Origin: Firmicutes bacterium CAG:124
GTDB taxonomy: Bacteria > Bacillota > Clostridia > Oscillospirales > Oscillospiraceae
Assembly: GCA_000432135.1 (NCBI GenBank)
Contig: HF990589.1
Coordinates: 1-36,734 of the forward strand
DNA: 36,734 nucleotides
Direction of reading: 5' to 3'
Below are positions 14,236-21,711 of the stretch, in pieces. The position numbers were made by a program, and so were the translations under genes. Each line of letters begins with the position of its first letter. Position 1 is the stretch's first letter. The notes under the pieces are model-generated. The model made no database searches. It was given only the letters and a program-made list of their open reading frames with translations, and had not been told where the DNA came from.

Positions 14236-15573
14236 TTAAACCGGGCGGCGAAGCGCCTTCGGATAGTGATTTTTGAGCTGGCTTCCGTCGCCCTTTGCCC
14301 AACCGAGCGAAAGCCCGTCCGCCTGCACGAGCGTCCAGCCGCGCTTGTCGGACGGCAGCACGTCGCCGGACAGATACCGGGCAAGCAGCGGGTCGGATTC
14401 TTCAAGCGAGACGCTGCTTTCCAGCGTTTCCAGCCACAGCGCCCACGCGTGCGCGGGCGCAATGCGGTTTTTCAGGACTGCGCCAAGCTCCAGCCCCGCG
14501 CGCAGCACCCGCAGCCCCTTTACCTCCGGCAGCGCCTGCGGGACGAGATAGCACACGTCCCCGAACCGCAGAAGCTTCCCCTCCGGCAAGGCCGCGCCGG
14601 TCCGGGCGCAAAAGTCCGTCAGCTCCTGCGGGCACCTGGCCGCAGGCTCCGGCGGAAGCACTGCGGGCGCTTCGTCCCCCGCCCGGCGGAGGACGGCGGC
14701 ATAGTGCCCCTCGCCCAAAAGCTTATGCGGCCAGAGGCGGAACGTTTTTTCCAATCCCGGCGCGGGATTCGCCACCCAATCGGGTCTGCCGGGAGAAAAG
14801 AACGGCACGTCCGGCTTTTCTACAGAAAAATCGGGATTTTTCCACAAAAAGTCCGAGATCACGCCCTCGTTTTCCACAGGAGAGAACGTGCACGTGGAGT
14901 AAACCAGCCGCCCGCCGGGGCGGAGCATGGCTGCGGCGGAGGTCAGAATCTCCAGCTGGCGGTTGGCGCAGATGGCGTTCGTGTCCTCCGTCCAGTCGGT
15001 GACGGCGGCCTCCTCCTTGCGGAACATCCCCTCGCCGGAGCAGGGGGCGTCGACGAGAATTTTATCAAAATACCCCGCGAAGCGCTCTTCCAGCCGCTTC
15101 GGGTGCTCGTTCAGGACCAGCGCGTTGGAAATGCTCAGCCGCTCGATATTCCCGGAAAGAATTTTCGCGCGCTTGGCGTTGATCTCGTTGCAGACCAGAA
15201 GCCCCTTTCCCCGGAGTTTGCCCGCCAGCTGCGTCGATTTCCCACCGGGGGCCGCGCACAGGTCGAGCACGCGCTCGCCCGGCTGCGGGTCCAAAAGCTC
15301 CGCCGGGGCCATGGCGCTCGGCTCCTGCAGATAATAAAGCCCCGTCGCGTGATACGGCGATAAGCCGGGCCGGGAGACCGCGTCATAATAAAACCCTGTC
15401 GGGCACCACGGCACGGGAGAGAGCGAAAACCGCGACAGATCGCCCGTAAAGCCGGTTTTGAGCGGATTTCTCCGCAGACCGGTGCAGAGCGGCCGGTCAA
15501 AGGACGCGAGAAAGTCCTCATATTCGCTTCCCAAAAGCGCACGCATCCGCGCCTCAAAACCCTCCGGCAGCAC
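14236..15573 (-). CDS. RsmB/RsmF-family 16S rRNA m5C methyltransferase
   Basis: A 445-residue SAM-dependent RNA cytosine-5 methyltransferase. The core has LDLCAAPGGKSTQLA (SAM motif I), DAPCSGEGMF (motif IV with Cys) and STCTFSPVENE (motif VI with the catalytic Cys). The C-terminal about 150 residues resemble the RsmF-type extension including a PUA-like segment (LPSDKRGWTLVQADGLSLGWAKG). The likely target is a cytidine in 16S rRNA. The start is GTG (15571-15573) with a perfect AAGGAGG 8 bp upstream. It is the first gene of the unit, only 17 bp before walR, so it is probably co-transcribed with the wal genes. Confidence 0.88.
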   Translation of the reverse strand: MLPEGFEARMRALLGSEYEDFLASFDRPLCTGLRRNPLKTGFTGDLSRFSLSPVPWCPTGFYYDAVSRPGLSPYHATGLYYLQEPSAMAPAELLDPQPGERVLDLCAAPGGKSTQLAGKLRGKGLLVCNEINAKRAKILSGNIERLSISNALVLNEHPKRLEERFAGYFDKILVDAPCSGEGMFRKEEAAVTDWTEDTNAICANRQLEILTSAAAMLRPGGRLVYSTCTFSPVENEGVISDFLWKNPDFSVEKPDVPFFSPGRPDWVANPAPGLEKTFRLWPHKLLGEGHYAAVLRRAGDEAPAVLPPEPAARCPQELTDFCARTGAALPEGKLLRFGDVCYLVPQALPEVKGLRVLRAGLELGAVLKNRIAPAHAWALWLETLESSVSLEESDPLLARYLSGDVLPSDKRGWTLVQADGLSLGWAKGDGSQLKNHYPKALRRPV

Positions 15574-15610
15574 CGCAGCCGCCTCCTTCCCGATTTACAT
15601 AGTTATAAAC

Positions 15611-15639
15611 ATTATAGTGCATTTCCCCGAAAAAGGCAA
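15611..15639 (-). promoter_or_regulatory. promoter of the methyltransferase-wal operon
   Basis: On the minus strand TTGCCT (15634-15639), 17 bp, TATAAT (15611-15616), about 38 bp upstream of the GTG start. Confidence 0.7.
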
Positions 15640-15681
15640 TGGCATATCCGCACAGTCTCCTCATGTGTCTGCCTGTCCCTC

Positions 15682-15710
15682 TTGGCGGCTTCCCGTTTTT
15701 GTGCTATAAT
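15682..15710 (+). promoter_or_regulatory. promoter of the Tet(M)-like/Rae1 fusion gene
   Basis: TTGGCG (15682-15687), 17 bp, TATAAT (15705-15710) with TG one base before the -10. The start codon follows 31 bp later, so the leader is short and no attenuator hairpins of the tet(M) type are present. Confidence 0.75.
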
Positions 15711-15741
15711 CCTCCCAGATCATAACGAACGGAGAACGGCA

Positions 15742-18330
15742 ATGAACGCACAGGGAACGGAACGGACGGAAAAACGGCTTTGCGTGGGGCTGCTTGCCCA
15801 TGTGGACGCGGGCAAGACGACGCTGTCGGAGGCCATGCTTTACCGGGCAGGCGTCATCCGCACGCTTGGCCGCGTCGACCACGGCGATACGTTTCTCGAC
15901 ACCGACGCGCAGGAGCGCAGCCGGGGCATCACGATCTTTTCCAAGCAGGCCGTTCTTCCGCTGCCCGGCTGCACGCTGACGCTGCTCGACACGCCGGGCC
16001 ATGTGGATTTTTCTGCCGAGATGGAGCGGACGCTGCAGGTGCTCGACTGCGCCGTGCTCATTATCAGCGGCCCGTCGGGCATCCAGAGTCACACCGTCAC
16101 GCTCTGGCGGCTGCTGCGGCGCTATCAGGTGCCGGTCATTCTGTTCTTCAACAAAATGGACATGGAGACGGCGGATCGGGACGCGCTGCTTGCCGCTGTC
16201 CGCGCGGAGCTGGACGAGGGCTGCATTGATTTTTCGCAGCCGCAGGCGCAGCTCTACGAGGAACTTTCCCTGTCCGACGAGGCGCTGATGGAGGCGTATC
16301 TCGCCTCCGGCACGCTTTCCGACGCGCAGATCGCGCCGCTCGTCTCGCACAGGCGGGTGTTCCCGTGCCTGTTCGGCTCCGCGCTGCGGCAGACGGGCGT
16401 GGACGCGCTTCTGGACGCGCTGGGCCGGTTCGTGGACGAGCCTGCGCGGGGCGCGGAGTTCGGCGCGCACGTATTCAAGATCGCACGCGATGAAAAGGGT
16501 GCGCGGCTGACGTTTCTGAAGGTCACGGGCGGGACGCTCACGGTCAAGCAGACGCTCTCCGGCGAGGGCTGGGAGGAAAAGGCCGACCAGCTTCGGCTCT
16601 ATTCCGGCAGTAAATTTACGCTTTTGCAGCAGGCCGCCGCCGGGACGGTCTGCGCCGTGACGGGTCTGAGCAAAACGCTGCCGGGCGATGTGCTGGGCCG
16701 GGAGACGGCGGCGCAGGCCCCGGTTTTGCAGCCGGTTCTGGAATACCGCCTGCTTCTGGACGACGGCACGAATGCGGCGCTGGCGTATGGACAGCTGCGT
16801 GTGCTCGAAGAAGAGGATCCTGCGCTGCATCTGGTCTGGAACGCGCTGCTGCGCGAGATCCGCGTGCAGCTGATGGGGCCGGTGCAGATGGAGATTCTGC
16901 AGAAGCTGATTGAAAGCCGCTTCGGGCTGCGCGTTTCATTTGACGCGGGGAACATCGTCTATCTCGAGACGATCGCCGCGCCGGTCGAGGGCGTGGGGCA
17001 TTATGAGCCGCTGCGGCACTATGCCGAGGTGCATCTGCTGATGGAGCCGGCAGAGCCCGGCTCCGGCCTGCAGTTCGATACCATGTGCCCGACGGACACG
17101 CTGGCGCTGCACTGGCAGCGGCTGATTCTGGCGCATCTGGCGGAAAAGGCCCACCGGGGCGTGCTGACCGGCGCGCCGATCACCGATATCCGCTTTACGC
17201 TCGTCTCCGGCAAGGCGCATCTGAAGCACACGGAGGGCGGCGACTTCCGGCAGGCGACCTACCGCGCCGTGCGGCAGGGCCTCATGAAGGCGCAGTCTGT
17301 GCTGCTCGAACCGTGGTACGCGTTCCGCATGGAGCTGCCCGCGCCGAGCGTGGGCCGGGCGATCACGGATATTCAGCGCATGCAGGGCGAATATGAGCCG
17401 CCGGAGCAGGAAGGGGAACAGACCATTCTGCGCGGAAGCGCGCCTGTGCGGCTGCTGCGGGAGTATCAGACGGAGCTTACGGCCTATACAAGGGGGCGCG
17501 GACGCATCCAGCTGCGCGTCAGCGGCTACCGGCCCTGCCGGGAGCAGGAGCAGATCGTAAAAGAGCTGGGCTACGACCCAGCGCGCGATCTGGAAAATCC
17601 GGCAAGCTCCGTGTTCTGCGCGCACGGCGCGGGTTACGAGGTCAAGTGGCAGGACGTGGACGCGGCGGCGCATCTGCCGCTGCTTCGGCTCGGAGGCCCC
17701 GCGCGGCAGGAGCCGCAGCGGATCGTAAAATCCGTTGCGCCCGGCGGCGCGCCGGAACTGGAAAAGGAGCTGCTGGCGATCTTTGAGCGCACCTACGGCG
17801 CGATCCGCCGCCGCGATGTGCTGCCGCAGATGATGCTGCGCAGCGAGGACAAGCGCGAATTTCTGCAAAGCCTCGGCCCGGCGGATGATTTCCTGCTGGT
17901 CGACGGCTATAACATCCTGTTTGCGTGGGACGAGCTGAAGGAGCTGGCCCGCACGAGCCTCGACGCGGCACGGCACGTGCTCATGAACCTGCTGTGCAAT
18001 TATCAGGGCTACCGCGGCTGCACACTCATTCTGGTCTTTGACGCGTACAAGGTGCCGCAGGGGCTGGGGTCTGTGGAAAAATACCACAACATCCACATCG
18101 TCTATACCCGGCAGGCGGAGACGGCGGATCAGTATATCGAGCGCCTGAGCTTTGAGCTTCGCGGCCGCCGCCGCGTCCGCGTGGCGACGAGCGACAATCT
18201 TGAGCAGCTCATCATCCTCGGCCACGGGGCCGAGCGTATTTCCGCCCAGCACTTCCACGATGAGGTCTACACCGCTCAGGCCGAGATCGAGCGCATTCTG
18301 GCGCAGAACAATCAGAAGAACGCGAAATAA
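15742..18330 (+). CDS. Tet(M)-like ribosomal-protection-type GTPase fused to a Rae1/YacP (NYN) ribonuclease domain
   Basis: An 862-residue fusion. Residues 1 to about 640 follow the EF-G/Tet(M) plan: G1 AHVDAGKTT (19-27), G2 RGIT (61-64), G3 DTPGHVDF (83-90), G4 FNKMD (136-140), then domains II-V, with HTEGGDFRQATYRAVRQGLM in domain IV. Residues 717-862 are a YacP/Rae1-type NYN nuclease: VDGYN (Asp721), VFDA (Asp767), ETAD (Asp796), ATSDNLEQ (Asp818), matching the acidic residues conserved in Rae1. In B. subtilis Rae1 cuts mRNA in the ribosomal A site; Tet(M) binds the same side of the ribosome. Inference: a ribosome-associated factor combining GTPase docking with mRNA cleavage. The start at 15742 is preferred over the longer frame because it follows the promoter and a GGAGA RBS. 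Tetracycline resistance is not implied. Confidence 0.9.
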   Translation: MNAQGTERTEKRLCVGLLAHVDAGKTTLSEAMLYRAGVIRTLGRVDHGDTFLDTDAQERSRGITIFSKQAVLPLPGCTLTLLDTPGHVDFSAEMERTLQVLDCAVLIISGPSGIQSHTVTLWRLLRRYQVPVILFFNKMDMETADRDALLAAVRAELDEGCIDFSQPQAQLYEELSLSDEALMEAYLASGTLSDAQIAPLVSHRRVFPCLFGSALRQTGVDALLDALGRFVDEPARGAEFGAHVFKIARDEKGARLTFLKVTGGTLTVKQTLSGEGWEEKADQLRLYSGSKFTLLQQAAAGTVCAVTGLSKTLPGDVLGRETAAQAPVLQPVLEYRLLLDDGTNAALAYGQLRVLEEEDPALHLVWNALLREIRVQLMGPVQMEILQKLIESRFGLRVSFDAGNIVYLETIAAPVEGVGHYEPLRHYAEVHLLMEPAEPGSGLQFDTMCPTDTLALHWQRLILAHLAEKAHRGVLTGAPITDIRFTLVSGKAHLKHTEGGDFRQATYRAVRQGLMKAQSVLLEPWYAFRMELPAPSVGRAITDIQRMQGEYEPPEQEGEQTILRGSAPVRLLREYQTELTAYTRGRGRIQLRVSGYRPCREQEQIVKELGYDPARDLENPASSVFCAHGAGYEVKWQDVDAAAHLPLLRLGGPARQEPQRIVKSVAPGGAPELEKELLAIFERTYGAIRRRDVLPQMMLRSEDKREFLQSLGPADDFLLVDGYNILFAWDELKELARTSLDAARHVLMNLLCNYQGYRGCTLILVFDAYKVPQGLGSVEKYHNIHIVYTRQAETADQYIERLSFELRGRRRVRVATSDNLEQLIILGHGAERISAQHFHDEVYTAQAEIERILAQNNQKNAK

Positions 18331-18333
18331 ACT

Positions 18334-18363
18334 CCGGCCCGCAGGCTGTGACCTGCGGGCCGG
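18334..18363. terminator. bidirectional terminator between convergent genes
   Basis: A 12-bp stem CCGGCCCGCAGG (18334-18345) / CCTGCGGGCCGG (18352-18363) lies exactly between the convergent stops of the fusion gene (18330) and the amidase gene (18368). T-runs are weak on both sides. Confidence 0.65.
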
Positions 18364-18367
18364 TTCG

Positions 18368-19126
18368 TCATTCGCCCAGCGGCATGACGCCAAGCTGGAC
18401 CTCGGCGATGGAGGCGAAGCCGTACAGATCGCCTGCGCGGACGGTGTACCAGCCATTGAAGTCTCCGAGCACCGTAACGGCTGTTCCGTTCGGGATCTGT
18501 GCCAAAACCTCCGCGTCCGTCTGCGGAAAGGAGCGCAGCGCCATATACCCGTTTTCGCCTGCGGCCTCGGCATCAAATTCGCTGCCCGGCGTCAGGAACG
18601 GAACGCCGAAATACTCCGTCACGCCGAGGGCCAGCGCCCGCGCAATCGCGTCCAGATTGCCCGTCAGCCAGTTCGCGTCCTCTGTGTTGTCGTGGTATCC
18701 CAGCTCGGTCAGAACCGCCGGAGCCCGTGTGCGGCGCAGCTCGCCGATGATCGTGGACGAGCGCGCCTGCACCCGGTCGGGAAGCGGATAGATGGGCTTG
18801 ATGTTATCAACCAGAATGTTCGCCATGCGAAGCCCGGCCTCGCTCGTCGGATAATAGTAAATGTCCACGCCGCGCAGACGGCCTGACAGCGCCTGCGGCG
18901 CGGCGTTCGAGTGCAGCGCCAGATGGAAATCCTGCCGGGACGCGTTGGAATCGCGAATGGACTGCGCGGCGCTGCCGTCCGGGTCGTTGCGCGTGACGGT
19001 GATGCCGCTTGCGTGCAGATACGGCGTCATCTCATCGGCCAGCGCGTTCATCCAATAGCGCTCGTCGCCGGTCGTGATGTAGGGATTGAAATACTGCGTG
19101 GACGGACTCAAGAATAAAAATGGCAT
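18368..19126 (-). CDS. N-acetylmuramoyl-L-alanine amidase-like protein with SH3-type tail
   Basis: A 252-residue protein resembling Amidase_3 enzymes, which cleave the lactyl-peptide bond of peptidoglycan. FHLALHSNAAP (about 67-77) fits the second His metal motif and VLTELGYHDN (about 138-147) the catalytic Glu region. The usual first motif (DPGHGG) is replaced by LSPSTQYFNPY at residues 6-16, so one zinc ligand differs or is missing. Residues about 190-250 (NGTAVTVLGDFNGWYTVRAG, DLYGFASIAEV) form a bacterial SH3 domain. There is no signal peptide. The ATG at 19124-19126 has AGGAA upstream. It may act inside the cell, for example in the mother cell or forespore, or be a divergent or inactive relative. 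Confidence 0.8.
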   Translation of the reverse strand: MPFLFLSPSTQYFNPYITTGDERYWMNALADEMTPYLHASGITVTRNDPDGSAAQSIRDSNASRQDFHLALHSNAAPQALSGRLRGVDIYYYPTSEAGLRMANILVDNIKPIYPLPDRVQARSSTIIGELRRTRAPAVLTELGYHDNTEDANWLTGNLDAIARALALGVTEYFGVPFLTPGSEFDAEAAGENGYMALRSFPQTDAEVLAQIPNGTAVTVLGDFNGWYTVRAGDLYGFASIAEVQLGVMPLGE

Positions 19127-19185
19127 ATGCCGGTTCCTGCCTTCCCTGATTTACTGGCATATTCTATGCAGACGCGGTTTTATTG

Positions 19186-19214
19186 TTTACAGTCTGCCGA
19201 GTTTGTGATACCAT
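19186..19214 (+). promoter_or_regulatory. possible promoter of the exonuclease gene
   Basis: TTTACA (19186-19191), 17 bp, TACCAT (19209-19214), 29 bp before the ATG. The divergent amidase gene starts in the same 117-bp gap. Confidence 0.4.
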
Positions 19215-19243
19215 AGCTGTTAGACATGAAGGAGTTTGACGCT

Positions 19244-20227
19244 ATGCAGTATATTATTCTGGATATGGAGTGGAACCAGCCGTGGCCGGGGTCATACAGC
19301 GCGAAAAAGGCGCTGCCGTCGCCGATGCGCGGCGAGATCGTGCAGATCGGCGCTGTGCGCATGACGCAGGAGCAGCAGGTCGCGGACGAGTTCCAGATCC
19401 TCATCCGGCCCAAATATTTTAAGAAAATGAACCGCAAGGTCGCCTCGCTGACCGGTATCCGCGACAGTCTGCTGCGCGAAAAGGGCGTGAGCTTTCCGGA
19501 GGCCGCCGCGCAGTTTGCCGCGTGGTGCGGCGAGGACTGCGTGTTTTTGACGTGGGGCTTTGACGATATCACGATCCTGCGGGAAAATCTCGCGGTGTTC
19601 GGTCTGGAGAGCGGATGGACGGCGCGCTGGTACAACGCGCAGCTGATCTTCAACGCGCAGACCGACGGCTCCGGCGCGCAGAAGGCGCTGTCGACGGCCA
19701 TGCAGATGATGGACATCGCGCCCACCCGTGCCGCGCACGACGCGCTGGGCGACGCGTATCATACGGCGCTCGTCTGCCAGAAGCTGCGTCTCGCGGAGGG
19801 CATCGCCGCGTATGAGGCTGCCGTGCAGGCGCACGAAAACGGCTTCCACGGCGCTGAGCTGCCCGGCTGCGTGCAGCGGGCCGTGTTCCACGGCTACGCT
19901 GACAAGACCGCCGCGCTCGGCGCGATGAGCGGGCAGGAGAACCTTTGCCCTGTCTGCGGCGGACAGATGACGGCGGGAAAATGGTATCCGCAGCAGGGAC
20001 GGCGGTATCTGTCCCGCGCCAGATGCGAGGCGGACGGTGAATTTTACATCCGTATCCGGCTGGTGCAGGAGGACGGTGCGCTGCGCGTCAGCCGGCTGGT
20101 CTACGAGCCGACCGAGCAGGTCGCAAAGAGCTATGCCGCGCTCAGCCAGAAGCCCCGCCCACACCGCGCCCGCCGCCGCAGATTCGCCCGCGTCAAGCCA
20201 AAGCCGGCAGAACCGAAAAACGGATAA
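19244..20227 (+). CDS. DEDDh-family 3'-5' exonuclease (KapD-like)
   Basis: A 327-residue protein whose first about 185 residues are an RNase T/DnaQ-type exonuclease domain. ExoI is IILDMEWN (Asp7, Glu9), ExoII is LTWGFDDITILREN, and ExoIII is HDALGDAYHTA with His and Asp. This family trims RNA or DNA 3' ends with two metal ions. After the domain come CPVCGGQM, possibly half of a zinc ribbon, and a very basic tail RPHRARRRRFARVKPKP that could bind nucleic acid. An earlier in-frame ATG at 19226 lies before the RBS; GAAGGAG 9 bp before the ATG at 19244 decides the start. The exact substrate is unknown. Confidence 0.85.
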   Translation: MQYIILDMEWNQPWPGSYSAKKALPSPMRGEIVQIGAVRMTQEQQVADEFQILIRPKYFKKMNRKVASLTGIRDSLLREKGVSFPEAAAQFAAWCGEDCVFLTWGFDDITILRENLAVFGLESGWTARWYNAQLIFNAQTDGSGAQKALSTAMQMMDIAPTRAAHDALGDAYHTALVCQKLRLAEGIAAYEAAVQAHENGFHGAELPGCVQRAVFHGYADKTAALGAMSGQENLCPVCGGQMTAGKWYPQQGRRYLSRARCEADGEFYIRIRLVQEDGALRVSRLVYEPTEQVAKSYAALSQKPRPHRARRRRFARVKPKPAEPKNG

Positions 20228-20231
20228 AACG

Positions 20232-20255
20232 AGGGAAGGCCGTGCGGCCTTCCCT
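20232..20255 (+). terminator. terminator of the exonuclease gene
   Basis: AGGGAAGGCC (20232-20241) / GGCCTTCCCT (20246-20255) with loop GTGC, directly after the stop codon. Confidence 0.75.
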
Positions 20256-20329
20256 TGCTGCAATATACGCGTATATCCGAAATTCTGCTATGATCCTTGA
20301 TCTGTCAAGCGCACGGAAACGGGGACGAA

Positions 20330-20358
20330 TTGACATTTTTCGACTGGTCTGATAAAAT
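20330..20358 (+). promoter_or_regulatory. strong promoter of the 27-residue peptide gene
   Basis: Consensus TTGACA (20330-20335), 17 bp, TAAAAT (20353-20358). The expected transcript start near 20365 coincides with a 5'-terminal hairpin GGTTC (20365-20369) / GAACC (20375-20379), a feature that stabilises small toxin-type mRNAs. Confidence 0.8.
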
Positions 20359-20364
20359 AAAGGC

Positions 20365-20588
20365 GGTTCTTATCGAACCCCAAGGCTCCCGACGCAGACG
20401 GGCGGTTTGGCCTCCTCCGAAAGGAGGGATGTTTATGCCGATTACGATCACGTTCCATATTTTTGGACTCACGGTCACCATCCGCATAAATGGCCGAAAC
20501 CGCCACTCGGCAAAGTGACGGTTTCGAGATTTCTTGAAACGCTAACTTGATCCGAGGCCAAACCGTTCTTGCGGAAGGGGCCTTGGTT
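20365..20588 (-). ncRNA. predicted antisense RNA opposite the peptide gene
   Basis: From the minus-strand promoter at 20595-20622 transcription would start near 20588 and read antisense through the 3' pairing blocks, the stop-codon hairpin and possibly the RBS. The left end is a guess: hairpins exist (for example opposite the CCTCCT/AGGAGG pair) but none is followed by a clear T-run, so the true RNA may be much shorter. It would act as an antitoxin RNA if the peptide is a toxin. Confidence 0.4.
20435..20518 (+). CDS. 27-residue peptide, candidate type I toxin
   Basis: A short open frame with a perfect AAGGAGGG RBS 7 nt before the ATG at 20435 (an ATG at 20429 is too close to the RBS). The peptide has an alternating strand-like core ITITFHIFGLTVTIRI and a basic tail NGRNRHSAK. 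The mRNA is highly structured. CCTCCT (20411-20416) can pair with the RBS AGGAGG (20422-20427), and two 5'UTR blocks (20380-20389 and 20403-20414) are complementary to 3' blocks (20577-20586 and 20554-20565). The stop codon lies in a hairpin CGAAACCG/CGGTTTCG. A consensus promoter on the other strand reads back across the gene. This is the architecture of type I toxin-antitoxin loci, but the peptide matches no toxin family I can name; an alternative is a regulatory or leader peptide. Confidence 0.65.
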   Translation: MPITITFHIFGLTVTIRINGRNRHSAK

Positions 20589-20594
20589 ATTTTC
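20554..20594 (+). terminator. 3' structure and probable terminator of the peptide mRNA
   Basis: AGGCC/GGCCT outer and CCG/CGG inner pairs (20555-20583) form a hairpin followed by TTGGTTATTTTC. The same bases can pair with the 5'UTR (20380-20389 and 20403-20414), so the 3' end can exist in two exclusive folds. Confidence 0.5.
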
Positions 20595-20622
20595 ATTATA
20601 TCAGACTCTTCCGATTTGTCAA
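20595..20622 (-). promoter_or_regulatory. consensus antisense promoter downstream of the peptide gene
   Basis: On the minus strand TTGACA (20617-20622), 16 bp, TATAAT (20595-20600): both hexamers are perfect, the best promoter in the window. No minus-strand gene follows; it points into the peptide gene from its 3' side. Confidence 0.85.
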
Positions 20623-20659
20623 GCGCGCTGAATCGGGCCTGTGCGCGGATTTATAAACC

Positions 20660-20687
20660 AAAGCGCCCTTCGGAAGAAGGGCGCTTT
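20660..20687 (-). terminator. terminator of the ygeY-ygeW-arcC unit
   Basis: AAAGCGCCCTTC (20660-20671) / GAAGGGCGCTTT (20676-20687) with a 4-nt loop; on the minus strand it is followed by GGTTTATAAAT. It starts 9 bp after the arcC stop. Confidence 0.85.
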
Positions 20688-20696
20688 GCGGGTATC

Positions 20697-21635
20697 TTAC
20701 AGATGGATCGCGGTGCCGGTCTTGCCTTCGATGCCGTCCTTGGCTTTTTCCAGGAGGGTGATGAGGGCGGTGCGGCCGGGCTTGGACTCGGCGAACTTGA
20801 CAGCCGCTTCGACCTTCGGCAGCATGGAGCCGGGGGCGAACTGGCCTTCGGCCATGTACTTGCGGGCCTCCTCCGGGGTCAGTTCGTCCAGATTCTTCTG
20901 GTCGGGCTTGCCGAAGTTGATGGCGACCTTCTCGACAGCCGTCAGGATGATGAGCATATCGGCGTCAAGCTGCTCGGCCATGCACTCGGAGGCGAAGTCC
21001 TTGTCGATGACGGCGGGCACGCCCTTGAGGTGGTATTTGTCCTCCCACACGACCGGGATACCGCCGCCGCCGGCAGCGATAACGGCGTGCTTCGCGTTCA
21101 TAAGCGCCTTGACCGTGGCGATCTCGACGATCTCCTTCGGGCGCGGGCTTGCAACGACCTGACGCCAGCCGCGGCCTGCGTCCTCGGCGACGTCGATGCC
21201 CTTTTCGGCGGCGAGCTTTTTGGCCTCTTCCTCGGTCATGAACGCGCCGATGGGCTTGGTCGGATGCTGGAACGCGGGGTCAGCCGGATCAACGGCGACC
21301 TGCGTCAGAACAGTCGCGCAGTGGATGCCCAGACCGCGGCGGTCAAGCTCCTCGCCGATCATGTTCTGCAGATCGTAGCCGATGTAGCCCTGACTCATGG
21401 CTACGCACATGGAAAGGGGCATGATGTCGCTCTTGGCCTGCTGCTTGTGGTAAGCGGCAAACGCGTTCTGGATCATGCCGACCTGCGGGCCGTTGCCGTG
21501 CGCGATGACGACCTCGTGACCGTCCTCGATCAGGTCTGCGATGGCGCAGGCCGTCGTCTTGACAGCCTGCATCTGCTCTTCTAGATTTTTGCCCAGAGCG
21601 TTGCCGCCCAGAGCGATCACAATTCTTTTAGCCAT
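20697..21635 (-). CDS. arcC: carbamate kinase
   Basis: A 312-residue amino-acid-kinase-fold enzyme. It interconverts carbamoyl phosphate plus ADP with carbamate (then NH3 and CO2) plus ATP in the cytoplasm. Diagnostic stretches are IVIALGGNALG at the N-terminus, VIAHGNGPQVGMIQNAF, VAVDPADPAFQHPTKPIG, AGGGGIPVV and MLIILTAVEKVAINFG. Length is normal. It is the third gene after ygeY and ygeW, 76 bp downstream of ygeW, so it probably harvests ATP from carbamoyl phosphate released by the YgeW reaction (compare yqeA in the E. coli yge cluster). No arginine deiminase gene is near. Confidence 0.95.
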   Translation of the reverse strand: MAKRIVIALGGNALGKNLEEQMQAVKTTACAIADLIEDGHEVVIAHGNGPQVGMIQNAFAAYHKQQAKSDIMPLSMCVAMSQGYIGYDLQNMIGEELDRRGLGIHCATVLTQVAVDPADPAFQHPTKPIGAFMTEEEAKKLAAEKGIDVAEDAGRGWRQVVASPRPKEIVEIATVKALMNAKHAVIAAGGGGIPVVWEDKYHLKGVPAVIDKDFASECMAEQLDADMLIILTAVEKVAINFGKPDQKNLDELTPEEARKYMAEGQFAPGSMLPKVEAAVKFAESKPGRTALITLLEKAKDGIEGKTGTAIHL

Positions 21636-21711
21636 TTTATAATTCCTCTTGATACTGCAATGGCAGGAGCGGCGCTCCTGCCATATGCTTATTTGTGTAG
21701 TCAGAAGCGAA

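Noticed and set aside
15742..18330. Annotation as a tetracycline resistance gene
   Set aside because: Only the Tet(M)-like scaffold is seen. The promoter leader lacks the tet(M)-type attenuator, and the nuclease domain suggests another role.
20281..20330. Orphan TTGACA on the minus strand at 20303-20308 as a second promoter
   Set aside because: No acceptable -10 at 16-18 bp; it is better explained as the left member of the direct repeat flanking the peptide locus.
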